From Actinomycetes bacterium (GTDB lineage Bacteria > Actinomycetota > Acidimicrobiia > Acidimicrobiales > RAAP-2), in NCBI GenBank assembly GCA_021791895.1, contig JAJYVS010000017.1, forward strand, positions 1 to 56,028: DNA of 56,028 nucleotides, written 5' to 3'. The notes beneath the pieces were generated by a model that worked only from the letters and a program-made list of their open reading frames with translations, made no database searches and was not told the origin of the DNA. This document shows positions 34,616 through 43,954 of this stretch, in pieces; position 1 is the stretch's first letter; each line of letters opens with the position of its first letter. The position numbers were made by a program, and so were the translations under genes.

Positions 34616-35359
34616 ATGACCAACGACGTCGCAATCATCACCGGAGCGGGATCGGGCATCGGTCGCGCCATCGCCCTTCGCCTCGCTTCGGGCGGCTGTC
34701 AGGTCGTGGTGGCCGACCGAGATCCGAACGGGGGTCGCGAGACCGTCGGGCTCGTGGACCAGGCTGGGGCGAACGCCGTGTCCTTCGAGGTGGACGTCGC
34801 TTCCAACGAATCGGTCTCGTCGTTCTACGCCTGGTATCTCGACCGGTTCGAGACGCCCTCGATCCTCGTCAACTGCGCCGGGTGGGACCGGACGATGCCC
34901 TTCCTCGAGACCACCCCGGACTTCTGGGCCGAGGTCGTCGGGATCAACTACCTGGGAACGGTGGCCATGTGCCATGCGTTCCTGCGCGAGATGGTCGACC
35001 ACCAGGTCCACGGCCACGTGGTCAACATCGGGAGCGACGCCGGGCGGGTGGGCAGCACCGGCGAGACCGTCTACGCGGGCGCCAAGGGTGCGGTCATCTC
35101 GTTCACCAAGTCCCTGGCGCGAGAGATGGCGCGCCACGGGATCAACGTCAACTGCGTGTGCCCGGGGCCGACGGACACCCCGCTGTTCCACGAGCAGCCC
35201 GAGCGGATCAAAGAGGCCCTGGTCCGGGCGGTCCCGTTGCGACGCCTGGCATCGCCAGAGGACGTCGCCAGCGCGGTCTCCTTCTTGGTGTCGGACCAGG
35301 CGTCGTACATCACCGGCCAGGTGCTGAGCGTCAGTGGCGGCCTGACGATGGCAGGCTGA
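34616..35359 (+). CDS. Short-chain dehydrogenase/reductase (SDR)
   Basis: A 247-residue classical SDR. It has the nucleotide motif AIITGAGSGIGRAIALRL, an aspartate after beta-2 (VVADRDPNG) favouring NAD, VNCAGWDRTMPF (the NAG-type motif), the catalytic Ser in VNIGSDAGRVG and the YxxxK in VYAGAKGAVISFTKSL, then CPGPTDTPLF. ATG 34616 follows GGGGAGG with five-base spacing. It lies directly before an enoyl-CoA hydratase gene, as BadH-like 2-hydroxyacyl-CoA dehydrogenases do, so a step in acyl-CoA ring or side-chain oxidation is plausible but not shown. Confidence 0.92.
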   Translation: MTNDVAIITGAGSGIGRAIALRLASGGCQVVVADRDPNGGRETVGLVDQAGANAVSFEVDVASNESVSSFYAWYLDRFETPSILVNCAGWDRTMPFLETTPDFWAEVVGINYLGTVAMCHAFLREMVDHQVHGHVVNIGSDAGRVGSTGETVYAGAKGAVISFTKSLAREMARHGINVNCVCPGPTDTPLFHEQPERIKEALVRAVPLRRLASPEDVASAVSFLVSDQASYITGQVLSVSGGLTMAG

Positions 35360-35405
35360 GCCGTGGCGCCGTCCTGAAGGGCGAGACCGGCGTGGAGGTG
35401 GGGCG

Positions 35406-36275
35406 ATGACCGTGAGCTATGACGACTTCGAACACCTGAGCTTCGAGCGCAGGTCCGACGGCGTGGTGGTCGTGACCCTGAACCGGCCCGAGGTGCTCAA
35501 CGCAGCGAACGTGCGGATGCACCGCGAGATGGCCCAAGTGTGGTCGGTGATCGACGACGACGAGGAGGTCCGGGCCTCGGTCGTCACCGGCGCCGGACGA
35601 GCGTTCAGCGCCGGCGGCGACTTGGCGATGATCGAGGAGATGACCACGACCTACGCCGCGCTGCTGGCGCAGTGGCACGACGCCGCGGCCATCGTCGAGC
35701 AGATGCTGGCGGCCCGCAAGCCTGTCGTCGCGGCCATCAACGGCGTCGCGGTGGGCGCCGGCTTGGCGGTCGCGCTCCTGGCCGACGTGAGCATCATGGG
35801 CGCCACGGCGAGGATCTCCGACGGGCATGCCCGCCTCGGCGTCGCGGCCGGCGACCACGCCGCGATCATCTGGCCGTTGTTGTGCGGGATCGCCAAGGCG
35901 AAGTACTACCTGATGACGGCGGACTTCCTCGACGGTCCCGAGGCGGAGCGCATCGGCCTCGTGACCCGGTGCGTCCCCGACGACCAGGTCGTCTCCGAGG
36001 CGCTCGCGGTGGCGACCAGGCTGGCGGCCGGCAGCGCGACCGCCGTGCAGTGGACGAAGCGCATCATGAACCAGTGGCTCCGCCAGGCGCTGCCGGCCTT
36101 CGGCGAGTCGCTGGCCCTGGAGATGCTCGGCTTTCTCGGCCCCGACGCCCGGGAGGGCGTGGCCGCCCTGCGCGATCGGCGTGCTCCGGTCTTCCCCTCC
36201 GCGGTCCCTTCGACGAATCGACCGGTCGACACCTCGAGCGCCGATCGCCCCCGGCCCATCGACGCGTCGAACTGA
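35406..36275 (+). CDS. Enoyl-CoA hydratase/isomerase family protein
   Basis: A 289-residue crotonase-fold protein: [23 protein letters not shown], the first oxyanion-hole region [18 protein letters not shown] and the second [24 protein letters not shown]. At the position of the catalytic glutamates of true hydratases it has [15 protein letters not shown], with no obvious glutamate pair, so isomerase, hydrolase or another crotonase activity is possible. It follows the SDR gene by 46 bp in an apparent operon. The last 30 residues are a disordered tail. Confidence 0.9.
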   Translation: MTVSYDDFEHLSFERRSDGVVVVTLNRPEVLNAANVRMHREMAQVWSVIDDDEEVRASVVTGAGRAFSAGGDLAMIEEMTTTYAALLAQWHDAAAIVEQMLAARKPVVAAINGVAVGAGLAVALLADVSIMGATARISDGHARLGVAAGDHAAIIWPLLCGIAKAKYYLMTADFLDGPEAERIGLVTRCVPDDQVVSEALAVATRLAAGSATAVQWTKRIMNQWLRQALPAFGESLALEMLGFLGPDAREGVAALRDRRAPVFPSAVPSTNRPVDTSSADRPRPIDASN

Positions 36276-36362
36276 GTTTCCGGACGATGGGCGGGAGCGC
36301 CGAGGGCCGCGGGCAGACCCCGGGCGCGCCGAGGTGGCCGGCCCTCGGAGATTCCCGCCTGC

Positions 36363-36863
36363 ATCTGGGATAGGGCGAACCGGAGGCGCACCGCCGCGAT
36401 CGCACTGGTCGTCGGCACCGTGCTCTTCTTGATCAACCACCTGGACGCGACGCTCCGGGCCGGGCGGCCACCGGGACCTCGGTCGAGACCGCCATGTCGT
36501 TTGTCGTCGCGCTGGTGGTGGCGAACATCGGACTCTTGGTCGCCACCCGGGACGCCGGGTCGGACCCGGCGCCCCGCCTTGGTCGACGGCAGTCGATCGG
36601 GGTCGCCGAGCTGGGCCCGTCTCTCGGAGTGCCCGCGCGGTGTCCTCCATCGGCCACACCTGGCCCGGACCGCGAGCATCGCCGCGGTGGTCCTCTCGAT
36701 CTACTTCCTCATCAACCAACTGAGCGCGGCCCTGAGCGGCCAGGCGAGCCTCTCGGTGTGGCCGGCCAGCGCCTTCACCTACCTGGTGCCATTCACGGTG
36801 TCCAACGTCGGCGTGCTCATCGGCTGCCGGAGCCTGCCGGCGCCGAGCGCGCCAGCGAGCTAA
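36363..36863 (+). pseudogene. Tandem NrtS-like (two-TM) membrane protein gene with frameshifts
   Basis: Two related segments are visible. The first, TAAIALVVGTVLFLINHLDATLRAGR (36390-36467), continues after a one-base shift near 36470 as TSVETAMSFVVALVVANIGLLVATR in another frame. The second, TASIAAVVLSIYFLINQLSAALSGQ through AFTYLVPFTVSNVGVLIGCR, returns to the first frame and stops at 36863. Each resembles the short two-helix NrtS-type nitrate/nitrite transporter proteins. No start codon precedes the first helix. The ancestral gene therefore encoded a fused duplicate; at least two frame changes make it non-functional or error-bearing. Confidence 0.65.
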
Positions 36864-36887
36864 GGGCCGGGCTCCGGGTCCCGGCCC
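36864..36887. terminator. Hairpin between convergent genes
   Basis: GGGCCGGG (36864-36871) pairs with CCCGGCCC (36880-36887) over an eight-base loop. It could serve both the NrtS-like gene and the minus-strand PEP synthase gene. Confidence 0.6.
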
Positions 36888-36903
36888 AGCTGTCCGGGGG
36901 GAC

Positions 36904-39351
36904 TCAGCCGCCCGGGTGGGAGAGCTCCTGGCGCAGGGCGCTCGCCCGCTCCGGGGCCCCGCCGTCGCGCCGACGGGTGCGCCGCTCGACCTCCAAGACC
37001 CGGATCGTGGTGGAGACGAGCGAGTCGGGGTTGAGGCTCATCGAGTCGATCCCGAGCTCGACCAGGTACTCCGCCATGTCCGGGTAGTCCGAGGGGGCCT
37101 GACCGCAGATCCCCGAGTGGATGCCGTTGCGCCGGCACCCCTCGACGGCCAGCTTGATCAGCTGCTTCACCCCCTCGTCGCGTTCGTCGTAGTCGAAGGC
37201 GACGATGTCGCTGTCGCGGTCGACCCCCAAGGTGAGCTGGGTCAGGTCGTTGGACCCGATCGAGAACCCGTCGAAGAGCGGCGCGAAGCGGTCGACGAGC
37301 ACGACGTTGTTCGGGATCTCGCACATGGCATAGATCTGGAGGCCCCCGGGTGAGCGCTCCAGCCCCAGCTCGGCCATCTTGGCCAGGACGGCCTCGGCCT
37401 CGGCGACCCGGCGGACGAAGGGGAGCATCAGGATCACGTTGGTGAGGCCCATCTCCTCGCGCACCCGTCGCATGGCCGCGCACTCGAGGGCGAACCCCTC
37501 CTCGTAGGCGGGGTGGGCGTAGCGGGAGGCCCCCCGGAACCCGAGCATCGGGTTGGCCTCGGTGGGCTCGAAGTCGGCCCCGCCGAGCAGGCTGGCGTAC
37601 TCGTTGGTCTTGAAGTCCGACATCCGGACGACGACCGGCTTGGGCCAGAAGGCCGCGGCGATGGTGCCGATCCCCTCGGAGAGCCGCTCGACGAAGAAGT
37701 GCTCCCCGTCCCGGTAGCCCCGCACCACCTGGGCGAGCTCCGCCCGCACCTCGGGATCGGTGACCGCTTCGGGGTGGACGAGGGCCATGGGGTGGGCCTT
37801 GATGGACTCGTTGACGATGAACTCCATCCGGGCCAGCCCGACCCCGTCGTTGGGGAGCATCGCGGTGGTGAAGGCCAGCTCGGGGTTGCCCAGGTTCACC
37901 ATGACCTTGGTGCGCGGGCGGGGGAGCTCCTCGGCGCCGGTGCGCTCGACGTGGAACGCCAGCTCGCCCGCGAACACCTGCCCGGTCTCGCCGTGGGCGC
38001 AGGACACGGTGACCGGGTCGCCGTCGGTGAGGGCGGCGGTGGCGTCCTCGGTGCCCACCACCGCCGGGATGCCGAGCTCCCGGGCGACGATGGCGGCGTG
38101 GCAGGTCCGCCCGCCGTGGTCGGTCACGATGGCCGCCGCGGTCTTCATCACCGGCTCCCAGTCCGGCGTGGTGGTCACGGCCACCAGCACCTCCCCCGGA
38201 CGGAACGCCGCCAGCTCCTCGGGGCTGCGTACCACCCGCAGCGGGCCGGCGGCCACCTTGGTGCCGACCGCCCGGCCCTCGGACAGGACGTCCGAGGTGG
38301 CGTCGAGGACGTAGCGCTCGATCGCCGCGCTGCGCTGGGAGACGGCGGTCTCGGGCCGCGCCTGCACCAGGTAGAGGAGCCCGTCGGTCCCGTCCTTCGC
38401 CCACTCCATGTCCATCGGCCGCCCGTAGTGGCGCTCGATGGCGATGGCGTAGCCGGCGAGCTCGAGGACCTCGGGGTCGTGCAGGCAGAACCGGTCCCGC
38501 TCGGTCTCGTCGACCTCGACGTTGGCGGTGGGTGCGGCGGGGTCGTCGGTGAGCACCATCTTGAGGGCCTTGGAGCCGAGCGTGCGTGTGAGGACGGCCC
38601 GGGACCCCGAGCGGTAGGTCGGCTTGTGGACCATGAACTCGTCGGGGTCGACCGTGCCCTGGACCACGTTCTCCCCGAGGCCGTAGGCCCCGGTGATGAG
38701 GACGACGTCGCGGAACCCTGACTCGGTGTCGAGGGAGAACATGACCCCCGAGGCCCCGATGTCCGAGCGGACCAGCTTCATGACCCCGACCGACAGCGCG
38801 GTGGTGAAGTGGTCGAAGCCCTCGTCGAGGCGGTAGTGGATGGCCCGGTCCAAGAACAGGCTGGCGAGGCAGCGCCGGTAGGCGGCGAGCAGCGCCTCGT
38901 CGCCCGAGACGTTGAGGTAGGTCTCGTGCTGACCGGCGAAGCTGGCCGTCGGCAGGTCCTCGGAGGTGGCCGAGCTCCGGACGGCCAGCGCCACGTCCGG
39001 GCCGTACTGGTCCTCGAGGCGGTGGTAGCCGGCCAGGATCTCCTCGGCCAGGTCGTCGGGCAGCGGGGCCTCGGCGACGATCTCGCGCGCCCGGCGGCCC
39101 CGGCGCTCGAGGTCGGCCACGTCGGCCGGGTCGAGGCCGTCGAGCGCCTCGTGCAGCGGCCCCCAGGCCGAGGAGGACCCGAGCACGTAGCGGTAGGCCT
39201 CGGCGGTGACCGCGAACCCGTTGGGGACCCGGACGCCCGCCGGCTGGAGCCGTCGGTACAGCTCCCCGAGCGAGGCGTTCTTGCCGCCGACGAGCCCGAC
39301 GTCGTCGACGCCGATCTCGTCGAACCACCGGATGTGACGAGTCCTGGTCAT
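36904..39351 (-). CDS. ppsA: Phosphoenolpyruvate synthase (pyruvate, water dikinase)
   Basis: An 815-residue enzyme with the three dikinase domains: N-terminal ATP-grasp (VGGKNASLGELYRRL, AVRSSATSEDLPTASFAGQHETYLNV), phosphohistidine domain with the swivelling His in DHGGRTCHAAIVARELGIPAVVG (about residue 417) and the C-terminal PEP-binding barrel (LLPFVRR, FSIGSNDLTQLTLGVDRD, SGICGQAPSDYP with the catalytic Cys). It converts pyruvate to PEP with ATP to AMP. A DevR-like box ends 35 bp before ATG 39351 and CAGGTT is at -12 to -7, a leaderless layout. It lies just downstream of the pyruvate:ferredoxin oxidoreductase operon, suggesting linked pyruvate-PEP interconversion. Confidence 0.95.
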   Translation of the reverse strand: MTRTRHIRWFDEIGVDDVGLVGGKNASLGELYRRLQPAGVRVPNGFAVTAEAYRYVLGSSSAWGPLHEALDGLDPADVADLERRGRRAREIVAEAPLPDDLAEEILAGYHRLEDQYGPDVALAVRSSATSEDLPTASFAGQHETYLNVSGDEALLAAYRRCLASLFLDRAIHYRLDEGFDHFTTALSVGVMKLVRSDIGASGVMFSLDTESGFRDVVLITGAYGLGENVVQGTVDPDEFMVHKPTYRSGSRAVLTRTLGSKALKMVLTDDPAAPTANVEVDETERDRFCLHDPEVLELAGYAIAIERHYGRPMDMEWAKDGTDGLLYLVQARPETAVSQRSAAIERYVLDATSDVLSEGRAVGTKVAAGPLRVVRSPEELAAFRPGEVLVAVTTTPDWEPVMKTAAAIVTDHGGRTCHAAIVARELGIPAVVGTEDATAALTDGDPVTVSCAHGETGQVFAGELAFHVERTGAEELPRPRTKVMVNLGNPELAFTTAMLPNDGVGLARMEFIVNESIKAHPMALVHPEAVTDPEVRAELAQVVRGYRDGEHFFVERLSEGIGTIAAAFWPKPVVVRMSDFKTNEYASLLGGADFEPTEANPMLGFRGASRYAHPAYEEGFALECAAMRRVREEMGLTNVILMLPFVRRVAEAEAVLAKMAELGLERSPGGLQIYAMCEIPNNVVLVDRFAPLFDGFSIGSNDLTQLTLGVDRDSDIVAFDYDERDEGVKQLIKLAVEGCRRNGIHSGICGQAPSDYPDMAEYLVELGIDSMSLNPDSLVSTTIRVLEVERRTRRRDGGAPERASALRQELSHPGG

Positions 39352-39386
39352 AGGGTCAACCTGCGCCGATCGCCCGGGGAGCGGAA

Positions 39387-39400
39387 GGGCCGAAAGGCCC
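39387..39400. promoter_or_regulatory. DevR-like box at -42.5 of ppsA (GGGCCGAAAGGCCC)
   Basis: Highly symmetric copy of the element in the 63-bp gap between the oxidoreductase stop and the ppsA start. The -10 CAGGTT (minus strand, 39358-39363) sits at -12 to -7. Confidence 0.78.
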
Positions 39401-39414
39401 ATGGGCCTGGGCTC

Positions 39415-41046
39415 TCAGCCAACCTCGGGCTCCATGACGATGGCCCCGCAGGGGCACTCGTTGACGCAGATGCCGCACCCCTTGCAGAAGTCGTAGTCGA
39501 ACCGGTAGCGCCGGCCCGGCCCGAGTTTGAGCACCGCGTTGTCGGGGCAGACCCCGAAGCAGTTGTCGCACTCGAAGCAGTTCCCGCACGACAGGCAGCG
39601 GCGGGCCTCGAACAGGGCGTGGGCCTCGTCGAGGCCTCCCTCCACCTCGTCGAAGGTCGAGATCCGCCGGGCCAGCTCGAGTCGGGGCCGCAGGGTCTTC
39701 GGCGCGTCGGCGTAGTACCACGGGTTCAGGTGCTCGAAGTCGGCCAGTCGGTGGCGGGGCGGGTGCTGCCACCGCCGGCCCCCGAGCCAGGCGTCGGCGG
39801 CCCGGGCCGCCAGCTTGCCGTGCCCGATGGCCGTGGTCACCGTGCGCTCGTCGCTCACCGCGTCGCCGGTGGCGAAGAGCCCGGGGTGCCCGGTCATGAG
39901 GTCGTCTCCGACCCCGACCACCCCTTCGGCCACCGTCACGTCGGGCAGCGTCGAGAGGAGCGAGAGGTCGCAGTCCTGGCCGAGGGCGAGGACCAGCGCG
40001 TCGGCCGGGACCTCCTCGAAGGCGCCGGTGGGTTGGGGGAACCCGGTGTCGTCGAGCTCCATGTGCTCGACCACCAGCTTGCCCTCCTCCAGCGCGGAGA
40101 TGGTCGAGAGCCACCGCATCTGGACGCCCTCCTCCACCGCCTCTTCCACCTCGGAGGGGTGGGCAGGCATCCGCTCGGGGGTCCGGCGGTAGACGACCAG
40201 CGCCTCGGTGGCGCCGAGGCGCTTGGCGGTGCGCGCCGCGTCCATGGCGGTGTCGCCGCCGCCGTAGACGATCACCCGGCGCCCGAGGCGCGGGGGCTCC
40301 TCGCCCTCCATCGAGTGCAGGAGGGAGACGGCGTCGAGGACCTTGGCCGAGTCGCCGGCGGGGATGTAGGCCCGCCGCCCCACCTGCGCCCCGACCGCCA
40401 GCACGGCGGCGTCGAACCCGCCCTCGGCCATGGTGGCGGCCAGGTCGTCGACCCGGTGGTTGCATTCGAGGTCGATGCCCAGTGCCAAGAGGCGGTCCAC
40501 CTCGAAGTCGAGGATCTCCCGCGGCAGCCGGTAGCGGGGGATGCCGTAGCGCATCATCCCGCCCGGGTGCGGGGAGGCGTCGAGGAGGGTCGGGTGGTGT
40601 CCGAGCCGTCGGAGGTGGTACGCGGCCGAGAGCCCGGCCGGGCCGGCACCGACCACGAGCACCCGGCGGCTGTCGGGGTGCGTCGCCGGGGCCGGCAGCT
40701 CCCAGCCGGCGGCCATCGCCTCGTCGCCCAAGAAGCGCTCGACGGCGTTGATGCCCACCGCCTCGTCCAGCTTCGCCCGGTTGCAGGCGGTCTCACACGG
40801 CCGGTAGCAGACCCGCCCCATGATGGCCGGCAACGGGTTATCCGCCACCAGGGTCCGCCAGGCGGCCTCGTAGGCCCCCTCCTCGGCCTGGTACAGCCAG
40901 CCCTGGATGTTCTCCCCCGCCGGGCAGGCGTCGTTGCACGGGGGCAGGCGGTCCACGTACACCGGTCGCTCCACCCGCCACGAGCCGGTCTTGTTGGCCA
41001 GGCTGGAGCCGACCTCGAGCGTGATGCCGAACGGTCGCTCGGTCAT
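39415..41046 (-). CDS. GltD-like NAD(P)H:ferredoxin oxidoreductase fused to a 2x[4Fe-4S] ferredoxin (PorD-type) domain
   Basis: A 543-residue protein. The N-terminal Fe-S part has PCNDACPAGENIQGW and CYRPCETACNR. Two dinucleotide folds follow: VLVVGAGPAGLSAAY for FAD and VIVYGGGDTAMDAAR for NAD(P). The C-terminal ~90 residues hold CLSCGNCFECDNCFGVCPDNAV and FCKGCGICVNECPCGAI, a two-cluster ferredoxin like the delta subunit of archaeal-type pyruvate:ferredoxin oxidoreductases. The fusion could pass electrons between the oxidoreductase and NAD(P)H. It overlaps the beta-subunit gene by ATGA and is the last gene of the operon. Confidence 0.9.
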   Translation of the reverse strand: MTERPFGITLEVGSSLANKTGSWRVERPVYVDRLPPCNDACPAGENIQGWLYQAEEGAYEAAWRTLVADNPLPAIMGRVCYRPCETACNRAKLDEAVGINAVERFLGDEAMAAGWELPAPATHPDSRRVLVVGAGPAGLSAAYHLRRLGHHPTLLDASPHPGGMMRYGIPRYRLPREILDFEVDRLLALGIDLECNHRVDDLAATMAEGGFDAAVLAVGAQVGRRAYIPAGDSAKVLDAVSLLHSMEGEEPPRLGRRVIVYGGGDTAMDAARTAKRLGATEALVVYRRTPERMPAHPSEVEEAVEEGVQMRWLSTISALEEGKLVVEHMELDDTGFPQPTGAFEEVPADALVLALGQDCDLSLLSTLPDVTVAEGVVGVGDDLMTGHPGLFATGDAVSDERTVTTAIGHGKLAARAADAWLGGRRWQHPPRHRLADFEHLNPWYYADAPKTLRPRLELARRISTFDEVEGGLDEAHALFEARRCLSCGNCFECDNCFGVCPDNAVLKLGPGRRYRFDYDFCKGCGICVNECPCGAIVMEPEVG

Positions 41047-42047
41047 GGCTCGAGCAGTCCGTAGCGGGCGATGTTGGCGTCGGCCAGGGCCTGGATGCGG
41101 CCGACGATGTCGGGCCGGGCCACCGAGCCGTCGGCTCCGAAGAGGTGGCGGTAGCGCCCCTGGAGCCCCAGGTAGTCCTCGACCGGCACCCGGTGGCGGA
41201 TGGGCGAGACCCTCGTCACCTCACCGCGCTCGGCCTCGAACACCGGGAACAGGCCGGACTCCTTGGCCAGGCGGGCGATCCGGATCGTGTCGGCCGGCTC
41301 GCTCGCCCACCCGAGCGGGCAGGGCACGAAGACGTGCAGGTACCGGGCCCCCCGGAGCTCCATGGCCCGCACCACCTTGGCCTCGAGGTCGTGGAGCTCG
41401 GCCACGGTGGCGGTGGCGACATACCCGAGGCCGTGGGCCATGGCCAGCGCCGGCATGTTCTTGCCCTGGCCGAAGGGGTTCCCCGGTTCGGGGCCCAGCG
41501 CCTCGGTGGTCGCCGTCCGGGCCGCCGGTGGGGTGGCCCCCGAGCGCTGCACCCCGGTGTTCATGTAGGCCTGGTTGTCGTAGCAGACGAAGAGCACGTC
41601 ATCGTCGCGCTCGAACATGCCCGAGAGGGCCCCGAAGCCGATGTCGACCGTGCCACCGTCGCCGGCCTGGGCCACGACCCGCACCTCCGAGCGGCCCCGG
41701 GCCTCGAGCGCCGCGGCCACGCCGGTCGCCACCGCCGGAGCGTTGCCGAACAGCGAGTGCATCCAGGGGATCCGCCAGGAGGTCTCGGGGTACGGGGTGG
41801 TGAACACCTCCAGGCAGCCGGTGGCGTTGACCGCGATGAGCTTCCCGTCGGTGGCCCGCATGGCCGCGTCGAGCACGTAGCGGGCCCCGAGCGCCTCCCC
41901 GCAGCCCTGGCAGGCCCGGTGCCCCGAGGTGAGCGAGTTGGTCCGGGCGGCGTCGGCCTGCACCGTGCGCAGCTCGGCGGGGACCAGGCGGTTGCCGGCC
42001 GCGAAGCTCCCCACTTGGTAGAACTTCACCGGCTCGGCGGGACTCAC
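41043..42047 (-). CDS. porB: Pyruvate (2-oxoacid):ferredoxin oxidoreductase beta subunit
   Basis: A 334-residue thiamine-diphosphate subunit. It shows SGHRACQGCGEALGARYVLDAA (Fe-S cysteines), NATGCLEVF, the ThDP motif VVAQAGDGGTVDIGFGALSGMFER through YDNQAYMNTG, and CPLGWASEP. The order of subunits and the C-x-x-C block are those of pyruvate synthase-type PorB. GTG 42047 overlaps the alpha-subunit stop (GTGA). With alpha, gamma and the ferredoxin-domain flavoprotein it converts pyruvate and CoA to acetyl-CoA, CO2 and reduced ferredoxin. Specificity for pyruvate over other 2-oxoacids is inferred from context. Confidence 0.93.
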   Translation of the reverse strand: MSPAEPVKFYQVGSFAAGNRLVPAELRTVQADAARTNSLTSGHRACQGCGEALGARYVLDAAMRATDGKLIAVNATGCLEVFTTPYPETSWRIPWMHSLFGNAPAVATGVAAALEARGRSEVRVVAQAGDGGTVDIGFGALSGMFERDDDVLFVCYDNQAYMNTGVQRSGATPPAARTATTEALGPEPGNPFGQGKNMPALAMAHGLGYVATATVAELHDLEAKVVRAMELRGARYLHVFVPCPLGWASEPADTIRIARLAKESGLFPVFEAERGEVTRVSPIRHRVPVEDYLGLQGRYRHLFGADGSVARPDIVGRIQALADANIARYGLLEP

Positions 42048-43312
42048 TGCGCCAGCCCCAGGTGCGGGGCGAACCCGGTCACGCCGATGTCCCGCAGGAT
42101 GTTCTCGGGGATGGCCCCGCTCCGGCGCACGTCGGCCAGGCGGGCCAACTGGCGCTCCGCGACGCCCCGGTCGAGGTCCAAGAACTCGAGCGGCTCGAGG
42201 CGCCCGGCGAGGGCGTCGTCGAGCAGGACGAGGAGGGAGCGTTCGGTGATGGCCCGGCCGCCGAGGCCGGCCACCACCGTGGCGACCCGGTGCTTGCCCT
42301 CGGCGATGGCCGAGAGCACGTCGGTCGAGAGGATCCCGCCCACCCCGGGGCTCAGGGCCTTTTCGATGACCACGACCCGCTCGGCGTTGGCGGTGGCCTC
42401 GGCGATGGCCGCATGGGGGAACGGCCGGAAGGTGGTCACGCCGATGACCCCGACCCGTTCTCCCCGTTCGCGCAGCACGTCGACCACGTCCTTCAGGGTT
42501 CCGACGATCGAGCCCAGCGCGACCACGACCACCCGCGCGTCCTCGGAGCGGTACCGGGTGACCAGGCCGCCGGAGCGGCGGCCGAACGCCTCGGCGAACC
42601 GCTCGGCGATCCGCTCGATCCGGTCCAGGGCCTGGAGCTGGCGCAGGTGGACGAGGTAGCGGACCTCCTCGAAGGCGTCGGGTCCGACCATCGCCCCGAT
42701 CGAGGCGGGGTCGGCCGGGTCGAGGACCTGGCGGGGCTCGTAGGGCGGCAGGAAGGCGTCGACCGCGGCCTGGGTCGGCACGTCGACCTGCTCCACCGCA
42801 TGGGTGAGGAGGAAGCCGTCCATCGACACCATGACCGGGGCGGAGAGCTCCTCGGCCAGACAGAACGCCTGGACGTGAAGGTCGGCGGCCTCCTGGTTGG
42901 TCTCGGCAAATAGCTGGACCCAGCCGCTGTCGCGGACCGCCATGGCGTCGCTGTGGTCGTTCCAGATGTTGATCGGCGAGCCGATCGCCCGGTTGGCCAG
43001 CGTCATCACGATGGGCAGGCCGAGCCCCGAGGCGTTGTACACCGCCTCGATCATGAAGAGCAGCCCCTGGCTGGCCGTCGCGGTGTAGCTGCGGGCACCG
43101 GTCGCCGACGCGCCGATGGCGACGGACATGGCGGCGAACTCCGACTCGACGTTGATGAACTGGCACGGCGCGAGCGCCCCTGACTTCACCGCGGCGCCGA
43201 CGGCCTCCACGATGTGGGTCTGGGGAGTGATCGGGTAGGCGCAGACCACCTCGGGGCGGCAGGCCACCACGGTGTCGGCGACGGCGCGGGACCCCTCAAT
43301 CTGGCAGAGCAA
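42044..43312 (-). CDS. porA: Pyruvate (2-oxoacid):ferredoxin oxidoreductase alpha subunit
   Basis: A 422-residue subunit with the pyrimidine-binding domain: VVCAYPITPQTHIVEAV, NVESEFAAMSVAIGASATGARSYTATASQGLLFM, NIWNDHSDAMAVRDSGWVQLFAETNQEA, then domain II VVVVALGSIVGTLKDVVDVLRERGERVGVIGVTTFRPFP. TTG 43312 is taken as the start because GAGGAGG lies six bases before it within the gamma-subunit gene; the genes overlap by about 17 bp. Second gene of the operon. Confidence 0.93.
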   Translation of the reverse strand: MLCQIEGSRAVADTVVACRPEVVCAYPITPQTHIVEAVGAAVKSGALAPCQFINVESEFAAMSVAIGASATGARSYTATASQGLLFMIEAVYNASGLGLPIVMTLANRAIGSPINIWNDHSDAMAVRDSGWVQLFAETNQEAADLHVQAFCLAEELSAPVMVSMDGFLLTHAVEQVDVPTQAAVDAFLPPYEPRQVLDPADPASIGAMVGPDAFEEVRYLVHLRQLQALDRIERIAERFAEAFGRRSGGLVTRYRSEDARVVVVALGSIVGTLKDVVDVLRERGERVGVIGVTTFRPFPHAAIAEATANAERVVVIEKALSPGVGGILSTDVLSAIAEGKHRVATVVAGLGGRAITERSLLVLLDDALAGRLEPLEFLDLDRGVAERQLARLADVRRSGAIPENILRDIGVTGFAPHLGLAQ

Positions 43313-43895
43313 GGAGGGCCTCCTCGTCGCTCCGGGCGACCAGCCTGAATGCCTCGGCGGCCGCCGACCCGTTGGCCGAGGCGAGCCCGGGCTCGAAGCG
43401 TTGGTTGATCGCGCTCAGGATCGCCTCGAGGCCCACCATGTCCGAGAGGGCCGCCAACCCGCCGAGCAGCACCGCGTTGGGCACCGGCCGGCCGAGGTGG
43501 GCGAGCGCGAGCTCGGTCGCCGGGACCGTGACCACCCGGTCGACCCCGAACCTCCCGAGGCCGAGCGACTCACCGGGTCGAGGCGAGTTCACGATGGCCA
43601 GACCGCCCGGCTTCAAGCCGGCGAAGACCTCGGGCAGGTGCGCCAGGGTGGGGTCCTGGACCACCACGACGTCGGGGGTGGTGATGGGGGAACGGGTGCG
43701 GATCGGACGGTCCGAGACCCGGCAGAACGCCGTCACTGGCGCCCCCGCCCGCTCCGATCCGAAGGTGGGGAAGGCCTGGCTGTAACGGCCCTCCATGAAG
43801 GCCGCCACCGACAGCAACTCGGCCGCCGTGACGACCCCTTGGCCTCCTCGGCCATGGAACCGGACCTGCCAGTTGTCCGTTCGAGTGAGCACCAC
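43296..43895 (-). CDS. porG: Pyruvate (2-oxoacid):ferredoxin oxidoreductase gamma subunit
   Basis: A 199-residue gamma subunit: QVRFHGRGGQGVVTAAELLSVAAFMEGRYSQAFPTFGSERAGAPVTAFCRVSD, DVVVVQDPTL and the C-terminal EPGLASANGSAAAEAFRLV, all typical. Two adjacent GTG codons (43895, 43892) could initiate, preceded by a purine-rich GGGGAGAGAGG. It is the first gene of the four-gene operon. A perfect DevR-like box lies 59 bp upstream; GATGCT at 43926-43931 predicts a transcript start 42.5 bp from the box centre, with a 24-nt leader. Confidence 0.93.
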   Translation of the reverse strand: MVLTRTDNWQVRFHGRGGQGVVTAAELLSVAAFMEGRYSQAFPTFGSERAGAPVTAFCRVSDRPIRTRSPITTPDVVVVQDPTLAHLPEVFAGLKPGGLAIVNSPRPGESLGLGRFGVDRVVTVPATELALAHLGRPVPNAVLLGGLAALSDMVGLEAILSAINQRFEPGLASANGSAAAEAFRLVARSDEEALLALPD

Positions 43896-43954
43896 GTCGA
43901 GCCCGCCGCCTCTCTCCCCGCCCGGAGCATCGCGCCAAGATTCCGGTGAGAGAA

